Positions 35,690-45,565 of a stretch of DNA of 64,000 nt are shown piece after piece. The first letter of the stretch is position 1; each line of letters starts with the position of its first letter. Both the position numbers and the translations under genes were made by a program. The notes under the pieces are model-generated. The model had not been told where the DNA came from and did not search any database. It saw only the letters and a program-made list of their open reading frames with translations. The stretch comes from Rhodeus uyekii. Its lineage: Eukaryota > Chordata > Actinopteri > Cypriniformes > Acheilognathidae. The stretch covers positions 1-64,000 of the forward strand of contig JAWRVZ010000112.1 in assembly GCA_037043235.1 (NCBI GenBank), written 5' to 3'.

Positions 35690-36186
35690 ACATGAGTCAT
35701 TAAATATTTATTTTCTAATATAATTGCTTCTACATGTGTGCAGTTCAGCAGCAACACAACCCCAGCAGCCTACCCTGGCAAAGCAATTTTATTTTTTGAT
35801 TACTTCAGGTTGTTACTTCGGTCACAGGGTTATTCCATTTAGTTATGCATCTAGTCATGTTCATATTTCAACACACTAATTTGGGCCAAAGTGTTAGTAT
35901 GTTTTGTTCTCAAAAGCATACAAATGATAAGACTGCAAGAACAAGAGATTACGTAATGAATTCAAGTAAGTATGTATTGTTCAAAATCATTCTCGCAAAT
36001 CTGTCCTGTGGTTAAATCAGCATGGTCCACAGCCAGCATGACCATAGGTGGTTGAGCAACATTTCTGTTTGGCAGAGCACTGACTATCATGGTAACAGTA
36101 TTTTTCTTTCTGAAAAAGTAGTATCTTTCGCAAGCTCCGGGGCCCCCGTTACAAAAAAACGTTGGACACTGAGCTACAGAAGCCAT
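35690..36186 (-). pseudogene. Inverted WAP gene 3' end (fourth WAP locus), decayed
   Basis: The minus strand has a possible acceptor CTGTAGCTCAG, then CPTFFCNGGPGACERY, and after a one-base frame break YHDSQCSAKQKCC and a CG-poor end. That is a whole WAP domain in two frames. Downstream, the 3' UTR (CTTATCATTTGTATGCTTTTGAGAAC..., GAACATGACTAGATGCATA) matches that behind gene 3 at 50625-50830. Upstream exons are absent and gag-like sequence follows on the other side. It is an old, inverted relative of the cluster. Confidence 0.7.
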
Positions 36187-36309
36187 ACTGATCCATCAGG
36201 AGATAAGATAATAGGGCTAAGTCTCGCCAGGGCCAGACCACCTTTTTTTAATAAAGACTCATGTTTGACTTCCAACTACCCAACTTATTGCCTGAGAATC
36301 AGACCCTGA

Positions 36310-36928
36310 CTGGAACCACTTAGAACGAAAATCGATAAACTACAAAGAAAACTTAAAACCGAGAAAAGTTACATTTCCGCCCTCGAAAACTGTTATGATA
36401 ATGTAGAGACATGAAAGTGTGTGGCAAAGATTAAAGATCTTCAATCACAGCTTGATAATTTACTAGTTGAGCAATTAGCCTTGACTGAAATGTGTAAAAA
36501 CACAAAGACAATTGCAAATCTCAAGGTTAAGCTAAATGCTAAAAAATCAGAGGAGACTTGCTCTAATGGATCGGGAATGTTTTGTTCGGTGGCCACCGCT
36601 CAAGAAAGGTTGCCTATTTCAATTCTTAAGGTGACGCAACACCATCGTAGTGCAGAATCATGTACCAGAACGCATGGTGTGCGAGTCGAACACAGCAAAC
36701 AGAGCAGGTTTTGCTGTTTCTGTGAAAAAATGGGCCATACGGTGGAAGAATGTTGGCCACTGGGTTGGGGGTCGACCTCCACCTTATTTTAAGAATAGGA
36801 AACCACTTTCTAAGGCCAAAGATCAACAATCTGCACATACAGGTAAAACTCTTAGTGAGTTAACTGCATTGTTTAGACAAGGCCTCCATAAATTGACTTC
36901 ACTTGCTAGTGGGTTAGCAAACTCATAG
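36310..36928 (+). pseudogene. Retroviral-type gag relic with zinc knuckle
   Basis: The plus strand encodes a coiled-coil-like stretch (KIDKLQRKLKTEKSYISALE, then AKIKDLQSQLDNLLVEQL), followed by a C-x2-C-x4-H-x4-C zinc knuckle at about 36712-36755. Stop and frame breaks occur before and after the knuckle. No protease, polymerase or envelope region follows; a purine tract AAAAGGGAGGAG at about 37027 and TGTGCTTG may mark the start of a 3' LTR. An old endogenous element, described only. Confidence 0.55.
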
Positions 36929-37196
36929 CAATGAGTTTAATATTTAAACTCCCAAATTGCAAAGCATAGCATTACCATAAATTAATCATTTTGGTTAGAT
37001 TCATTTGTCCATTACCCAGTGCCAAAAGGGAGGAGTGTGCTTGCATTTTGCATTTACAAAAGCTTGACACTCGGTAGTAGAAAATGTAATCACTGCATCG
37101 TTCATGTAAAGCCTACAGCAAAACCAAGGGTGCTCACACTTTTTCAGCATGGGAGCTACTTTTGAAATGACCAAGTCAAAATGATCTACCCATTAT

Positions 37197-37315
37197 ATTT
37201 CACGAGTTCACACTTACGAATGATTCAGGAGCAATAAATGGTAAGCATATTTGGCGTGCTGTCCGAGGAGAGGGCTCCGAGCTCGGTATTCAGCCCGAAC
37301 CTGGAGCACTCCCCC
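37197..37315 (+). repeat. Direct repeat DR, copy 1
   Basis: Matches 37526-37644 exactly by eye. It contains CAATAAATGGTAAGCAT, with a GTAAG that could be a splice donor, and a run GAGGAGAGGGCTCCGAGC. Confidence 0.9.
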
Positions 37316-37369
37316 CGTATCCTGACTTTGATAGGAACAATTAAGTGTGAGGAGTTGGGGTGGTGGAGG

Positions 37370-37529
37370 GATGCCGAAAAATGTCAAAGAGCTGTAGGTG
37401 AGTCAAACATGTCTATATATACGTACTTCCTCTCCCGCTGATAGGATGAGGAGTAATTGCTGATGACGTGTTGATTGTGCTAATCATTTGAACGTGCTCC
37501 TCCCGAACTTTGTTAATAAAACATCATTT
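37370..37529 (+). repeat. 160-bp direct repeat A, copy 1
   Basis: Identical to 43540-43699. It has TCTATATATACG (TATA-like, about 37411) and, about 100 bp later, TTAATAAAACA (polyadenylation-like). It could be a very short LTR (TG...CA from 37372) or the edge of a tandem duplication. Confidence 0.9.
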
Positions 37530-37644
37530 CACGAGTTCACACTTACGAATGATTCAGGAGCAATAAATGGTAAGCATATTTGGCGTGCTGTCCGAGGAGA
37601 GGGCTCCGAGCTCGGTATTCAGCCCGAACCTGGAGCACTCCCCC
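37526..37644 (+). repeat. Direct repeat DR, copy 2
   Basis: Second copy, immediately after repeat A and before the unique lead-in to the minisatellite. Confidence 0.9.
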
Positions 37645-37758
37645 AAAAATTGCAATCTAGTCGGACAGCCGCTAAAGATTTTGATGACCCCCCAAAGAAT
37701 TGCGAAGTTATGGCTGAGGGGGGGAAAAATGTGAGTTCGGGAGGGCAGATGAATGAAT

Positions 37759-39236
37759 TTAGAAGCTTGCTCCTGCGGGAGCGTCACTGCTGCGGCAGTG
37801 GAATTTAGAAGCTTGCTCCTGCGGGAGCGTCACTGCTGCGGCAGTGGCAGTTAGAGAGAGCTGGAAGATAGAGAGAGCTTGCTCCTGCGGGAGCTTCACT
37901 GCTGCGGCAGTGGCAGTTAGAGAGAGCTGGAAGATAGAGAGAGCTTGCTCCTGCGGGAGCGTCACTGCTGCGGCAGTGGCAGTTAGAGAGAGCTGGAAGA
38001 TAGAGAGAGCTTGCTCCTGCGGGAGCTTCACTGCTGCGGCAGTGGCAGTTAGAGAGAGCTGGAAGATAGAGAGAGCTTGCTCCTGCGGGAGCGTCACTGC
38101 TGCGGCAGTGGCAGTTAGAGAGAGCTGGAAGAGAGATAGCTTGCTCCTGCGGGAGCGTCACTGCTGCGGCAGTGGAAGTTAGAGAGAGCTGGAAGATAGA
38201 GAGAGCTTGCTCCTGCGGGAGCGTCACTGCTGCGGCAGTGGAAGTTAGAGAGAGCTGGAAGATAGGGAGAGCTTGCTCCTGCGGGAGCTTCACTGCTGCG
38301 GCAGTGGCAGTTAGAGAGAGCTGGAAGATAGAGATAGCTTGCTCCTGCGGGAGCGTCACTGCTGCGGCAGTGGAAGTTAGAGAGAGCTGGAAGATAGAGA
38401 TAGCTTGCTCCTGCGGGAGCTTCACTGCTGCGGCAGTGGCAGTTAGAGAGAGCTGGAAGATAGAGATAGCTTGCTCCTGCGGGAGCGTCACTGCTGCGGC
38501 AGTGGAAGTTAGAGAGAGCTGGAAGATAGAGATAGCTTGCTCCTGCGGGAGCGTCACTGCTGCGGCAGTGGAAGTTAGAGAGAGCTGGAAGATAGAGATA
38601 GCTTGCTCCTGCGGGAGCTTCACTGCTGCGGCAGTGGCAGTTTAGAGAGAGCTGGAAGATAGAGATAGCTTGCTCCTGCGGGAGCGTCACTGCTGCGGCA
38701 GTGGAAGTTAGAGAGAGCTGGAAGATAGAGATAGCTTGCTCCTGTGGGAGCGTCACTGCTGCGGCAGTGGAAGTTAGAGAGAGCTGGAAGATAGAGAGAG
38801 CTTGCTCCTGCGGGAGCGTCACTGCTGCGGCAGTGGAAGTTAGAGAGAGCTGGAAGATAGAGATAGCTTGCTCCTGCGGGAGCTTCACTGCTGCGGCAGT
38901 GGCAGTTAGAGAGAGCTGGAAGATGGAGATAGCTTGCTCCTGCGGGAGCGTCACTGCTGCGGCAGTGGAAGTTAGAGAGAGCTGGAAGATAGAGATAGCT
39001 TGCTCCTGCGGGAGCGTCACTGCTGCGGCAGTGGAAGTTAGAGAGAGCTGGAAGATAGGGAGAGCTTGCTCCTGCGGGAGCGTCACTGCTGCGGCAGTGG
39101 AAGTTAGAGAGAGCTGGAAGATAGAGAGAGCTTGCTCCTGCGGGAGCGTCACTGCTGCGGCAGTGGAAATTAGAGAGAGCTGGAAGATAGAGAGAGCTTG
39201 CTCCTGGGGGAGCGTCACTGCTGCGGCAGTGGGGGT
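37759..39236 (+). repeat. Twin-hairpin minisatellite, about 23 units, mostly 66 bp
   Basis: The first two units are 45 bp, the rest about 66 bp (one shorter by 3, one longer by 1). Each holds GCTCC-TGCG-GGAGC and CACTGC-TGCG-GCAGTG, two perfect hairpins separated by GTCA or TTCA-type spacers. The rest is purine-rich (TTAGAGAGAGCTGGAAGATAG). Linked variants (TTCAC with GGCAG, GTCAC with GGAAG) mark unit types. Because 66 is a multiple of 3, several frames on both strands stay open without coding. Confidence 0.95.
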
Positions 39237-40000
39237 TCTGTTCAGTGTTATAGTCTTTTAGTTACAGACGTCTAAATACACTCAAGAAATAACGAAATCA
39301 ATATGGCTTGTAAAAAGCATGAGTAAAACCTTTCAATTATAAATTGACAGTTAGACGTCTAAATACACTCAAGAAATAACAAAATCAGTATGGTTTGTAA
39401 AAGCATAAGTAAAACCTTTCAATTATAAATTGACAGTTGAATTTCTATCAGATGCTATTAGAAGCTGGCTCCTGGGGGAGCGTCACTGCTGCGGCGGTGG
39501 AAGTTGGAGAGAGCTAGCTCCTGCGGGAGCGACACTGCTGCGGCAGTGGGAGTTCTGTGCAGTGTTTCAGTTTTCAGTTTCAATTTCAGGAGTCTTGAAA
39601 TCACTCTGGTTACAGACGTCTAGATACACTCGAGAAATCACAAAATCAGTATAGTTTGTAAAAGCATAAGTAAAACCTTTCAATTATAAATTGACGGTTG
39701 AATTTATATCAGATGCATGTTGCATATTTAATTTCAAAACAAACTTACCTGTTGGAGATCGGAATGTCAAAGTTTATGAAAGTTCACAAACTTATTGGCT
39801 TTGAATAAACCCTGAGCAGGGGTTCATCCAAATATCATAGACTTATAAAGCTTATCATAGACTTAAAGGGAGTCTTGAAATTACTTTGGTTACAGACGTC
39901 TAAATACACACAAGAAATAACAGAATCAGTATGGTTTGTAAAAGCATGAGTAAAACCTTTCAATTATAAATTGACAGTTGAATTTATATCAGATGCAATT
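39237..40000 (+). repeat. AT-rich modules between hairpin blocks
   Basis: Four copies of a module starting CAGACGTCTA(A/G)ATACAC and continuing AAAACCTTTCAATTATAAATTGACAG lie at about 39263-39350, 39352-39463, 39612-39713 and 39891-39998. Single hairpin pairs stand between them (39465-39548). The minisatellite unit was probably amplified from such a module. Confidence 0.75.
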
Positions 40001-40007
40001 AGAAGCT

Positions 40008-40235
40008 GGCTCCTGGGGGAGCGTCACTGCTGCGGCAGTGGAAGTTAGAGATAGCTTGCTCCTGCGGGAGCGTCACTGCTGCGGCAGTGGAAGTTAGAGA
40101 GAGCTTGCTCCTGCGGGAGCGGCACTGCTGCGGCAGTGGTAGTTAGAGACAGCTTGCTCCTGCGGGAGTATCAGTGCTGCGGCAGTTGAAGGTAGAGATA
40201 GCTTGCTCCTGCGGGAGTGTCAGTGCTGCGGCAAT
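40008..40235 (+). repeat. Second, shorter block of twin hairpins
   Basis: Five pairs with shorter spacers, some with wobble or mismatches (for example GGGAGT, GCAGTTG). Isolated degenerate pairs continue to about 40800. Confidence 0.8.
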
Positions 40236-40910
40236 GGAAGCAATGGCCATGAAGTTGTAAGTGGGGAGGAGCTGATGCTTAACGGAAGACCTTGTTTGAA
40301 TGTGCGATCTGTTTGGTCTGATGTGGCTCTTGGAAGCTTCTGGAGACCAGCGGCGCAATGCTTGTATTACTGTTGGGAAAAGGCCTTGCACCGCCGTGGT
40401 TGCTGCACCTGTGCGAAATGAATGGCTGGATGAATGGTCTGTTGGGAATCCGGTTTGGGGTAGCGTAGCTTTAAGAAGTTTGGAACCGGAACTTGTAATG
40501 GGGTGGAATCGTCTATAGAGAGTGGGACGGATGGGAGTTTAGCTTGCGAGTTTCTGAAATGAAAGTAGGCTGAGTGGATGTGATGGTGGGTTATGAGCAT
40601 CTGAGGTAACCAAGCCAGTGTGAACATGGCTTCACTGCTGCGGCAGTGGGAAAATTCCCCCTTGGCTGACTCCTGCGCGAGTGTGGGGGAACATCATTGC
40701 TGCGGCAATGGGGGCAGCGGTGGAATCATTTCTATTTGAACTGAGCTCATGCGGGAGTGAGGAGGTGCATCTCTACTGCGGAAAAGGTTTCGGCAGTGAG
40801 AAGTAGATTTCACCTAGGTAACCCATGGTGAAGCTGGCTTGGAAGTTCTTGGTGTTAATGGAATGCACTACGAGTCGGTGGTAGTGGGTAGAGATCATGT
40901 GGAGCAGACC

Positions 40911-40952
40911 ACATGTGGAGTGGAAAGTCTTGAACTTTTCCACTCCACATGT
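40911..40952. repeat. Strong inverted repeat
   Basis: Arms ACATGTGGAGTGGAAAG and CTTTTCCACTCCACATGT, about 7 bp apart, pair almost without fault. Confidence 0.85.
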
Positions 40953-41817
40953 AATCCTCCGAGGGAGTGGTTTGAAGCGAAAGCTTGAAGAATGAACATT
41001 TAGCGTTGATAAGTATCAACTCTGAATATTGATGTACTGGTTGGGAATAGGTCCACCTCTGGTGGCAGCAGCCTTAAGTTCAGTTGGGATTTGCGTTCAA
41101 CTGATGTTGGCGACAGAGGTGGTTCTAAGCAGCAGTGTTTGTGGAATGGCATAGCAGAGAACGGGATGAAGGAGAATTAGCATGGTGGAGAGAATTAGGT
41201 GGGAAAGGCCAGGGGCGAAGCCACTTGCGGAGGCAGCCTCACGCTAGGATCGGAAGGCCGGGCTGCAGGCCTAACATAGGGGAGAAGTTAGGTACGTGCT
41301 GCCGTTGCTAACCCTGCACCGCTGGCGGAGGCAAGCTCGCGCTTAAAGGGCGGCGTTTGTCGCTAGATGCTGGCATGTGAGGTGCAGTGCTGGAAAACTG
41401 CAGTGTGCTGCTGCGTCTTAACGCTTGGAAATCTGGTTTGCAAGGGAGAGATATGAAGATTTAAGGAACGTACGTTTGAGGCATTTGAAGGTAGAGTTGA
41501 TTTGGAGATGGTACGGCTGACTGAAGCGAGACCTATTCTAGTTAATTTGCTTTGATCGTCCTCCTTTACTATTGATACGAGTGCTGAGGTGTCGTAGGAA
41601 GTTGGGCAAGAAGGTGGATGTCTTGATGGTGGAGGTGAAGGCAAGCCTCGGCGTCATAGGGTGCGACAACGGAGCGGAAGAGCTGGCGACCGCGTGGTGT
41701 TGTTGGAGGCTCGGTTGCAGTGTTTGTTGAGAGCAAGAGCTCCTTTCGACAGTGGGATACAATGAAGGAACTTGGGAGGAAGAGTTTATCGTGAAACTGG
41801 TACATCTCAATCTTGGG

Positions 41818-42536
41818 CAGGGGTGGCCAACCTGCTCAGCATAATGAGCCTCGAAATAAGCTCGTGGCTGCGGAGCCGCATGAAAGACTGTTAAATTCGC
41901 ATTTGTTGATGGGGTTTTTGACATTAGCAAGGTCTCGCACATATATCACACATTTAATATGTTTATAAATAAATTCTTTAATACTTTTTACATATGGCGA
42001 CCCACGAGCTATGCAAGCATGCAGAGACAATGCGTCTGTGGATTATATATGCGGGAAAAACGGTATATCATCTCATTGACGGTGACAGGAAGTATAAAAG
42101 TAAGCAGCGGCTTGGTAATGTAGTGATCGGTTGGAAACGTCTCCGGTTACTATCGTAACCTCTGTAATTTTATCATATTTCGTTTAGAGAAGTATGAAGG
42201 CAATGCTATTTAAGATATTTATACCGTCTGGCAGCCAGATCTGCATCGCGCTACGATTGGCCAGTTGTCCACTGCTGTTATCCGTGAAGTTTCAGAAATG
42301 ACGTGAAGGGGAGGAGTTCCCGAATGCATTTCATTAAACAACTCGTTCCTACTCTCGAAAGGGAACGCGCTTTGCGCGCCTCTATTTGAATTCGGAAAAC
42401 ATCGTGTCCACGTGAGCGGCGGCTGATCTTGGCAGGATACATGTAAATTTATGTTTATGTAGACAAAAAGGTCTCAGCGGGCCGGATGAGAGCCGCGAAA
42501 GCAGTCAAAGAGCCGCGTGCGGGTTGGCTGCCCCTG
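41818..42536. mobile_element. hAT-type MITE within the cargo
   Basis: Ends CAGGGGTGGCCAACC and the inverse of GGGTTGGCTGCCCCTG. Flanks ATCTTGGG and CTCTTGGA agree at 6 of 8 positions. Near the right end are GAGCCGCGAAAGCAG and AGAGCCGCGTGCG, typical of a widespread fish hAT family. Confidence 0.65.
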
Positions 42537-43539
42537 CTCTTGGACAATGTGGCGCAAGGCGGGGAATCACATGATCGCCTGCTAGATTTGAACACATTGG
42601 CTGGCGCTGAGCCAGAGAAAGCGCTCGAAGCTTGTTGCTGTTCAGTGTTTCAATCTCTTGAATTATTTTGGTTACGGACGTCTATCGACTTATAAAGCTT
42701 ATCATGGACTTAAAGGATTGAAACAGTGAAGGCAAAGAATTACTTTGAAAATAGGAAGTGCGTATGGTTTCTTTCCGGCGAGTCCACTTAATAGCCGATT
42801 GAGTTGAAACAACAAGGCAGCGTTGGCAATAAGTACTTGATTCTTGTGTGGGCGGCTGAGCACGCGATCGACTGTAATGAGCGCGATCTGAAGTGGCGCG
42901 TGCGATCGGACTGTACTGCGCGCGATCTGGCTTCGGTGCGCGCTACTGCTTGAGATGCGAGGAAGCAGCGCGCTACTTTAGAACAATCACATTTCAGACG
43001 TGGGTTCCCCGGAACAGTAGTATTGAGAGGCACAACTGCTCGTGATTTAGCGATGCAGAAATAAAGCGCCGGGAAGGATTACAGCTGCTCTTGTTTGTGT
43101 GAGCTGACGGACAGAGAGAGTGTGAGCTGAAGCTGCAGCGCGGTCTGCTGAGGCTCGCGGCAGCGGCGGCGGCCTGGCTAGCAGGAAGAAAGCGGCATTG
43201 CCTGAGAGTCGAGCTTGTAGCTCGACCAGCTTTATCGTCCTTTCTCAGTGGCAGGAGCGATTAAAGCCGATGTAGAGCTGCTGGATACGGATGTTTGCTT
43301 GGTGGCGAGAGCAGGCCTCAAGTCTTACTGTGCGTTGCTTGTTGTTGCTTAGGACCCGATTGTTTGGTCTGGCACCCGTGATGTATTGCTGAGGGTGAAA
43401 AAATAGTTAGCATAGTGTTGAGCGGATGGGGATCGCTACTGGGTCCGGAGGTTTTCGTGGAGAATCCATCTGACGAGTGGAGCTCGATTTCGGGTGTGTA
43501 GCGACCAGAAGGCGGAGCCGCAATGCCGTAAACTGACGA

Positions 43540-43699
43540 GATGCCGAAAAATGTCAAAGAGCTGTAGGTGAGTCAAACATGTCTATATATACGTACTTCC
43601 TCTCCCGCTGATAGGATGAGGAGTAATTGCTGATGACGTGTTGATTGTGCTAATCATTTGAACGTGCTCCTCCCGAACTTTGTTAATAAAACATCATTT
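43540..43699 (+). repeat. 160-bp direct repeat A, copy 2
   Basis: Identical to 37370-37529, 6170 bp away; marks the right edge of the cargo. Confidence 0.9.
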
Positions 43700-43729
43700 A
43701 TTGAAAAATATATTGAGGATTCTTACAAC

Positions 43730-44035
43730 TTATGTTGATGTATAACCACATATGTTGCACAACACAACATAATTATGTAAATTTTTTGTACAACCCATCA
43801 ACTGGGATTTTAGCTCCTTCACCTTTGTCTTTCTCAGCTCGCTTTTCAGTGGGAATTCAGTGTCGTATTTTCCATGAAGAGTCCGAAAATGCCGCTCCAC
43901 ATTTCCTTTCTTTGGTATTGCGACGGTAGACTGGCAGACGAGACAAACGCACTTTGAAAATGTCATCGTGAAAAAAAAGTCCTCCTCCCATTGATAAGTA
44001 TTTTTCTTCTTACTTGGTCCAGCTCCCCCACTCAT
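43730..44035 (-). pseudogene. hAT transposase N-terminus with BED-type zinc finger
   Basis: 101-codon frame from ATG 44035. It has CLVCQSTVAIPKKGNVERHF then TLH, i.e. C-x2-C...H-x4-H, and the following KYDTEF...LRKTKVKELKSQL block of the GTF2IRD2/ZBED-like hAT transposases. The finger binds the transposon ends in this family. The dimerisation and DDE catalytic parts are missing; the frame runs into the direct repeat of the cargo. It could still be translated as a short DNA-binding protein, which might compete with full transposase (inference). Confidence 0.65.
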
Positions 44036-44393
44036 TTTTATACCCTATCTTACGTTTAAGAGGGGAAAAAAAACGAGCGAAAAATTAGGATGTAACTAAC
44101 GACTAGCTTGTTAGCTTTGCAGCGCTCAGGGGCGTTGTTTGAGCACAAGTGACTTAACTGTACGGAAACAAATCAGATGTCGTCTGACTGGTTGTCCTGT
44201 GTATCAATCAAGTGACTGATACGGCTGATGGCTGATACGCTGACGTCTAGTTTTTATTCAAAACAACTCAACTTTATTTGTATAGCGTCAGTTCATGACA
44301 ATGTCACCTCACATTGTCATGCGATCTACCAATAGTACCTTGGAGATCAACTGGTAGATTGCGATCGACGTATTGAGCACCCCTGAGCTAAAC

Positions 44394-45099
44394 TGTAGTC
44401 CTGCTTATATTTTCAAATTTGTAATTCTGCATAACACATTGTGCTCATAGAACACTCTTTATAGTTGTTTGTGATACTACATGTACACATAGGCTAGCTA
44501 TTACTTTACTGTAAGTGTTTGTAAGGAAACACTTAGGTTAAAGTTGTAGATACACATGCATTCTAGGCCAAGTAATAGTGGTAGTACTGGAATCTCAAGT
44601 ACAAGTGTGACTATGGTGAATTTGTTTGTCTCCTGAGTAGAACACTCTGCTATTTTCCATATAGCTGCAGTAAAAGCACATACAGGAGCATAGAATTGCC
44701 ACAAGGCTACAATGTGATTACTATTTGCATTAATCATAAAAATGCTTTCCTTACAACAGGATTTAGTTACTTTGAACTTTGCAGTTCATCATGCGCATTT
44801 ACGAAAACACTGGTTTGGAAGAAGTTGAGCCAGGTCACACCTCATTCTCACACTCTCTTGCTGGCTCCCTGCTACATAAACAGGACCAAATTTACATCAC
44901 AATTGTTAGAGTTCCACACCTTTGTTTGAAGCATGACTGCATTTACACATAGGCACAGATAAATTCAGCCATATGGATGACAACATTTGCTCTTCAAATA
45001 AAGAGTCAAATCTTTAATTCACCCCCACAAAAAATGTCCATATAGCTTCTCACACATAGAAGAGGAAAACTAATCCCCCGATGACAGCATTAACACACA

Positions 45100-45181
<82 letters not shown>

Positions 45182-45565
45182 AAACTGATGCAAGGAATGT
45201 AAAATCTCCATTCTTGCATGACTAGGTATTTTCCATGTCACTTAGAAATTCTAGATATGCATAGGTGACTTGCATTGTAAGATTGCAGAACAAAGATCTT
45301 GATTATTGTTTATATACCTTTATAATTGTGATTGAATAACATTATTGTTGTTAATATATTGACCATAATTATTGTGGTTATCAGTATTACGTGAGTGATT
45401 TATGCATACCAAATATTGTTGTCATTATATTGAATATCATTATTGTTGTTATTACTATTATTATATGATTTATTGATGCATGCCAACAAATAAGTTGCAT
45501 TGACTTTTTGATTAATTTCCTTTGAGTAATTCAGACCAGGAAGTGTAGATCATCGTGCAGGGAAG
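44394..45565. other. Non-coding stretch with microsatellite
   Basis: Apart from the possible LTR part and the repeat at 45092-45178, I see nothing here; 45300-45530 is AT-rich. Confidence 0.3.
45092..45178. repeat. Compound microsatellite (CGCA)n(CA)n
   Basis: ACGC tetramers followed by a pure CA run. Confidence 0.95.

Larger units (their letters stand above)
40236..43539. other. Non-coding remainder of hAT cargo
   Basis: No protein-coding gene is recognisable on either strand. 42690-42720 repeats ACTTATAAAGCTTATCAT... seen at 39845, tying the right part to the modules. 42830-43200 is rich in GCGCGATC-type CpG. A 719-bp hAT MITE is inserted at 41818. Confidence 0.5.
37125..44385 (-). mobile_element. 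hAT DNA transposon, 7.3 kb, with large non-coding cargo
   Basis: Terminal inverted repeats are CAAGGGTGCTCA (left) and CAGGGGTGCTCA (right, inverse). Flanked by 8-bp duplications AGCAAAAC (37117-37124) and AGCTAAAC (44386-44393), one mismatch; 8-bp duplications are the hAT hallmark. Only the N-terminal BED-finger part of a transposase remains (44035-43730, minus). The interior is a 6 kb block with direct repeats, a hairpin minisatellite and AT-rich modules; it shows no transposase catalytic domain. Movement would need transposase from elsewhere. Confidence 0.8.
37038..45030 (+). mobile_element. Possible 3' LTR of the gag element, split by the hAT transposon
   Basis: The segment 37038-37124 (after the purine tract) and 44386-45030 would form one LTR: the second piece has AATAAA at about 45000. 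If so, the hAT element jumped into it. The boundaries are inferred, not proven. Confidence 0.3.

Noticed and set aside
37759..39236. CRISPR array
   Set aside because: The units are near-identical along their full length, so there are no unique spacers; the context is eukaryotic.
37759..39261. Long open frames on both strands through the minisatellite (up to 367 codons)
   Set aside because: They arise because the 66-bp unit is divisible by three and lacks stops. Several frames are open on both strands, so none is evidence of coding.
45050..45241. Cys/Val-repeat frame at the CA microsatellite (also 57140-57335)
   Set aside because: Translation of a dinucleotide repeat.
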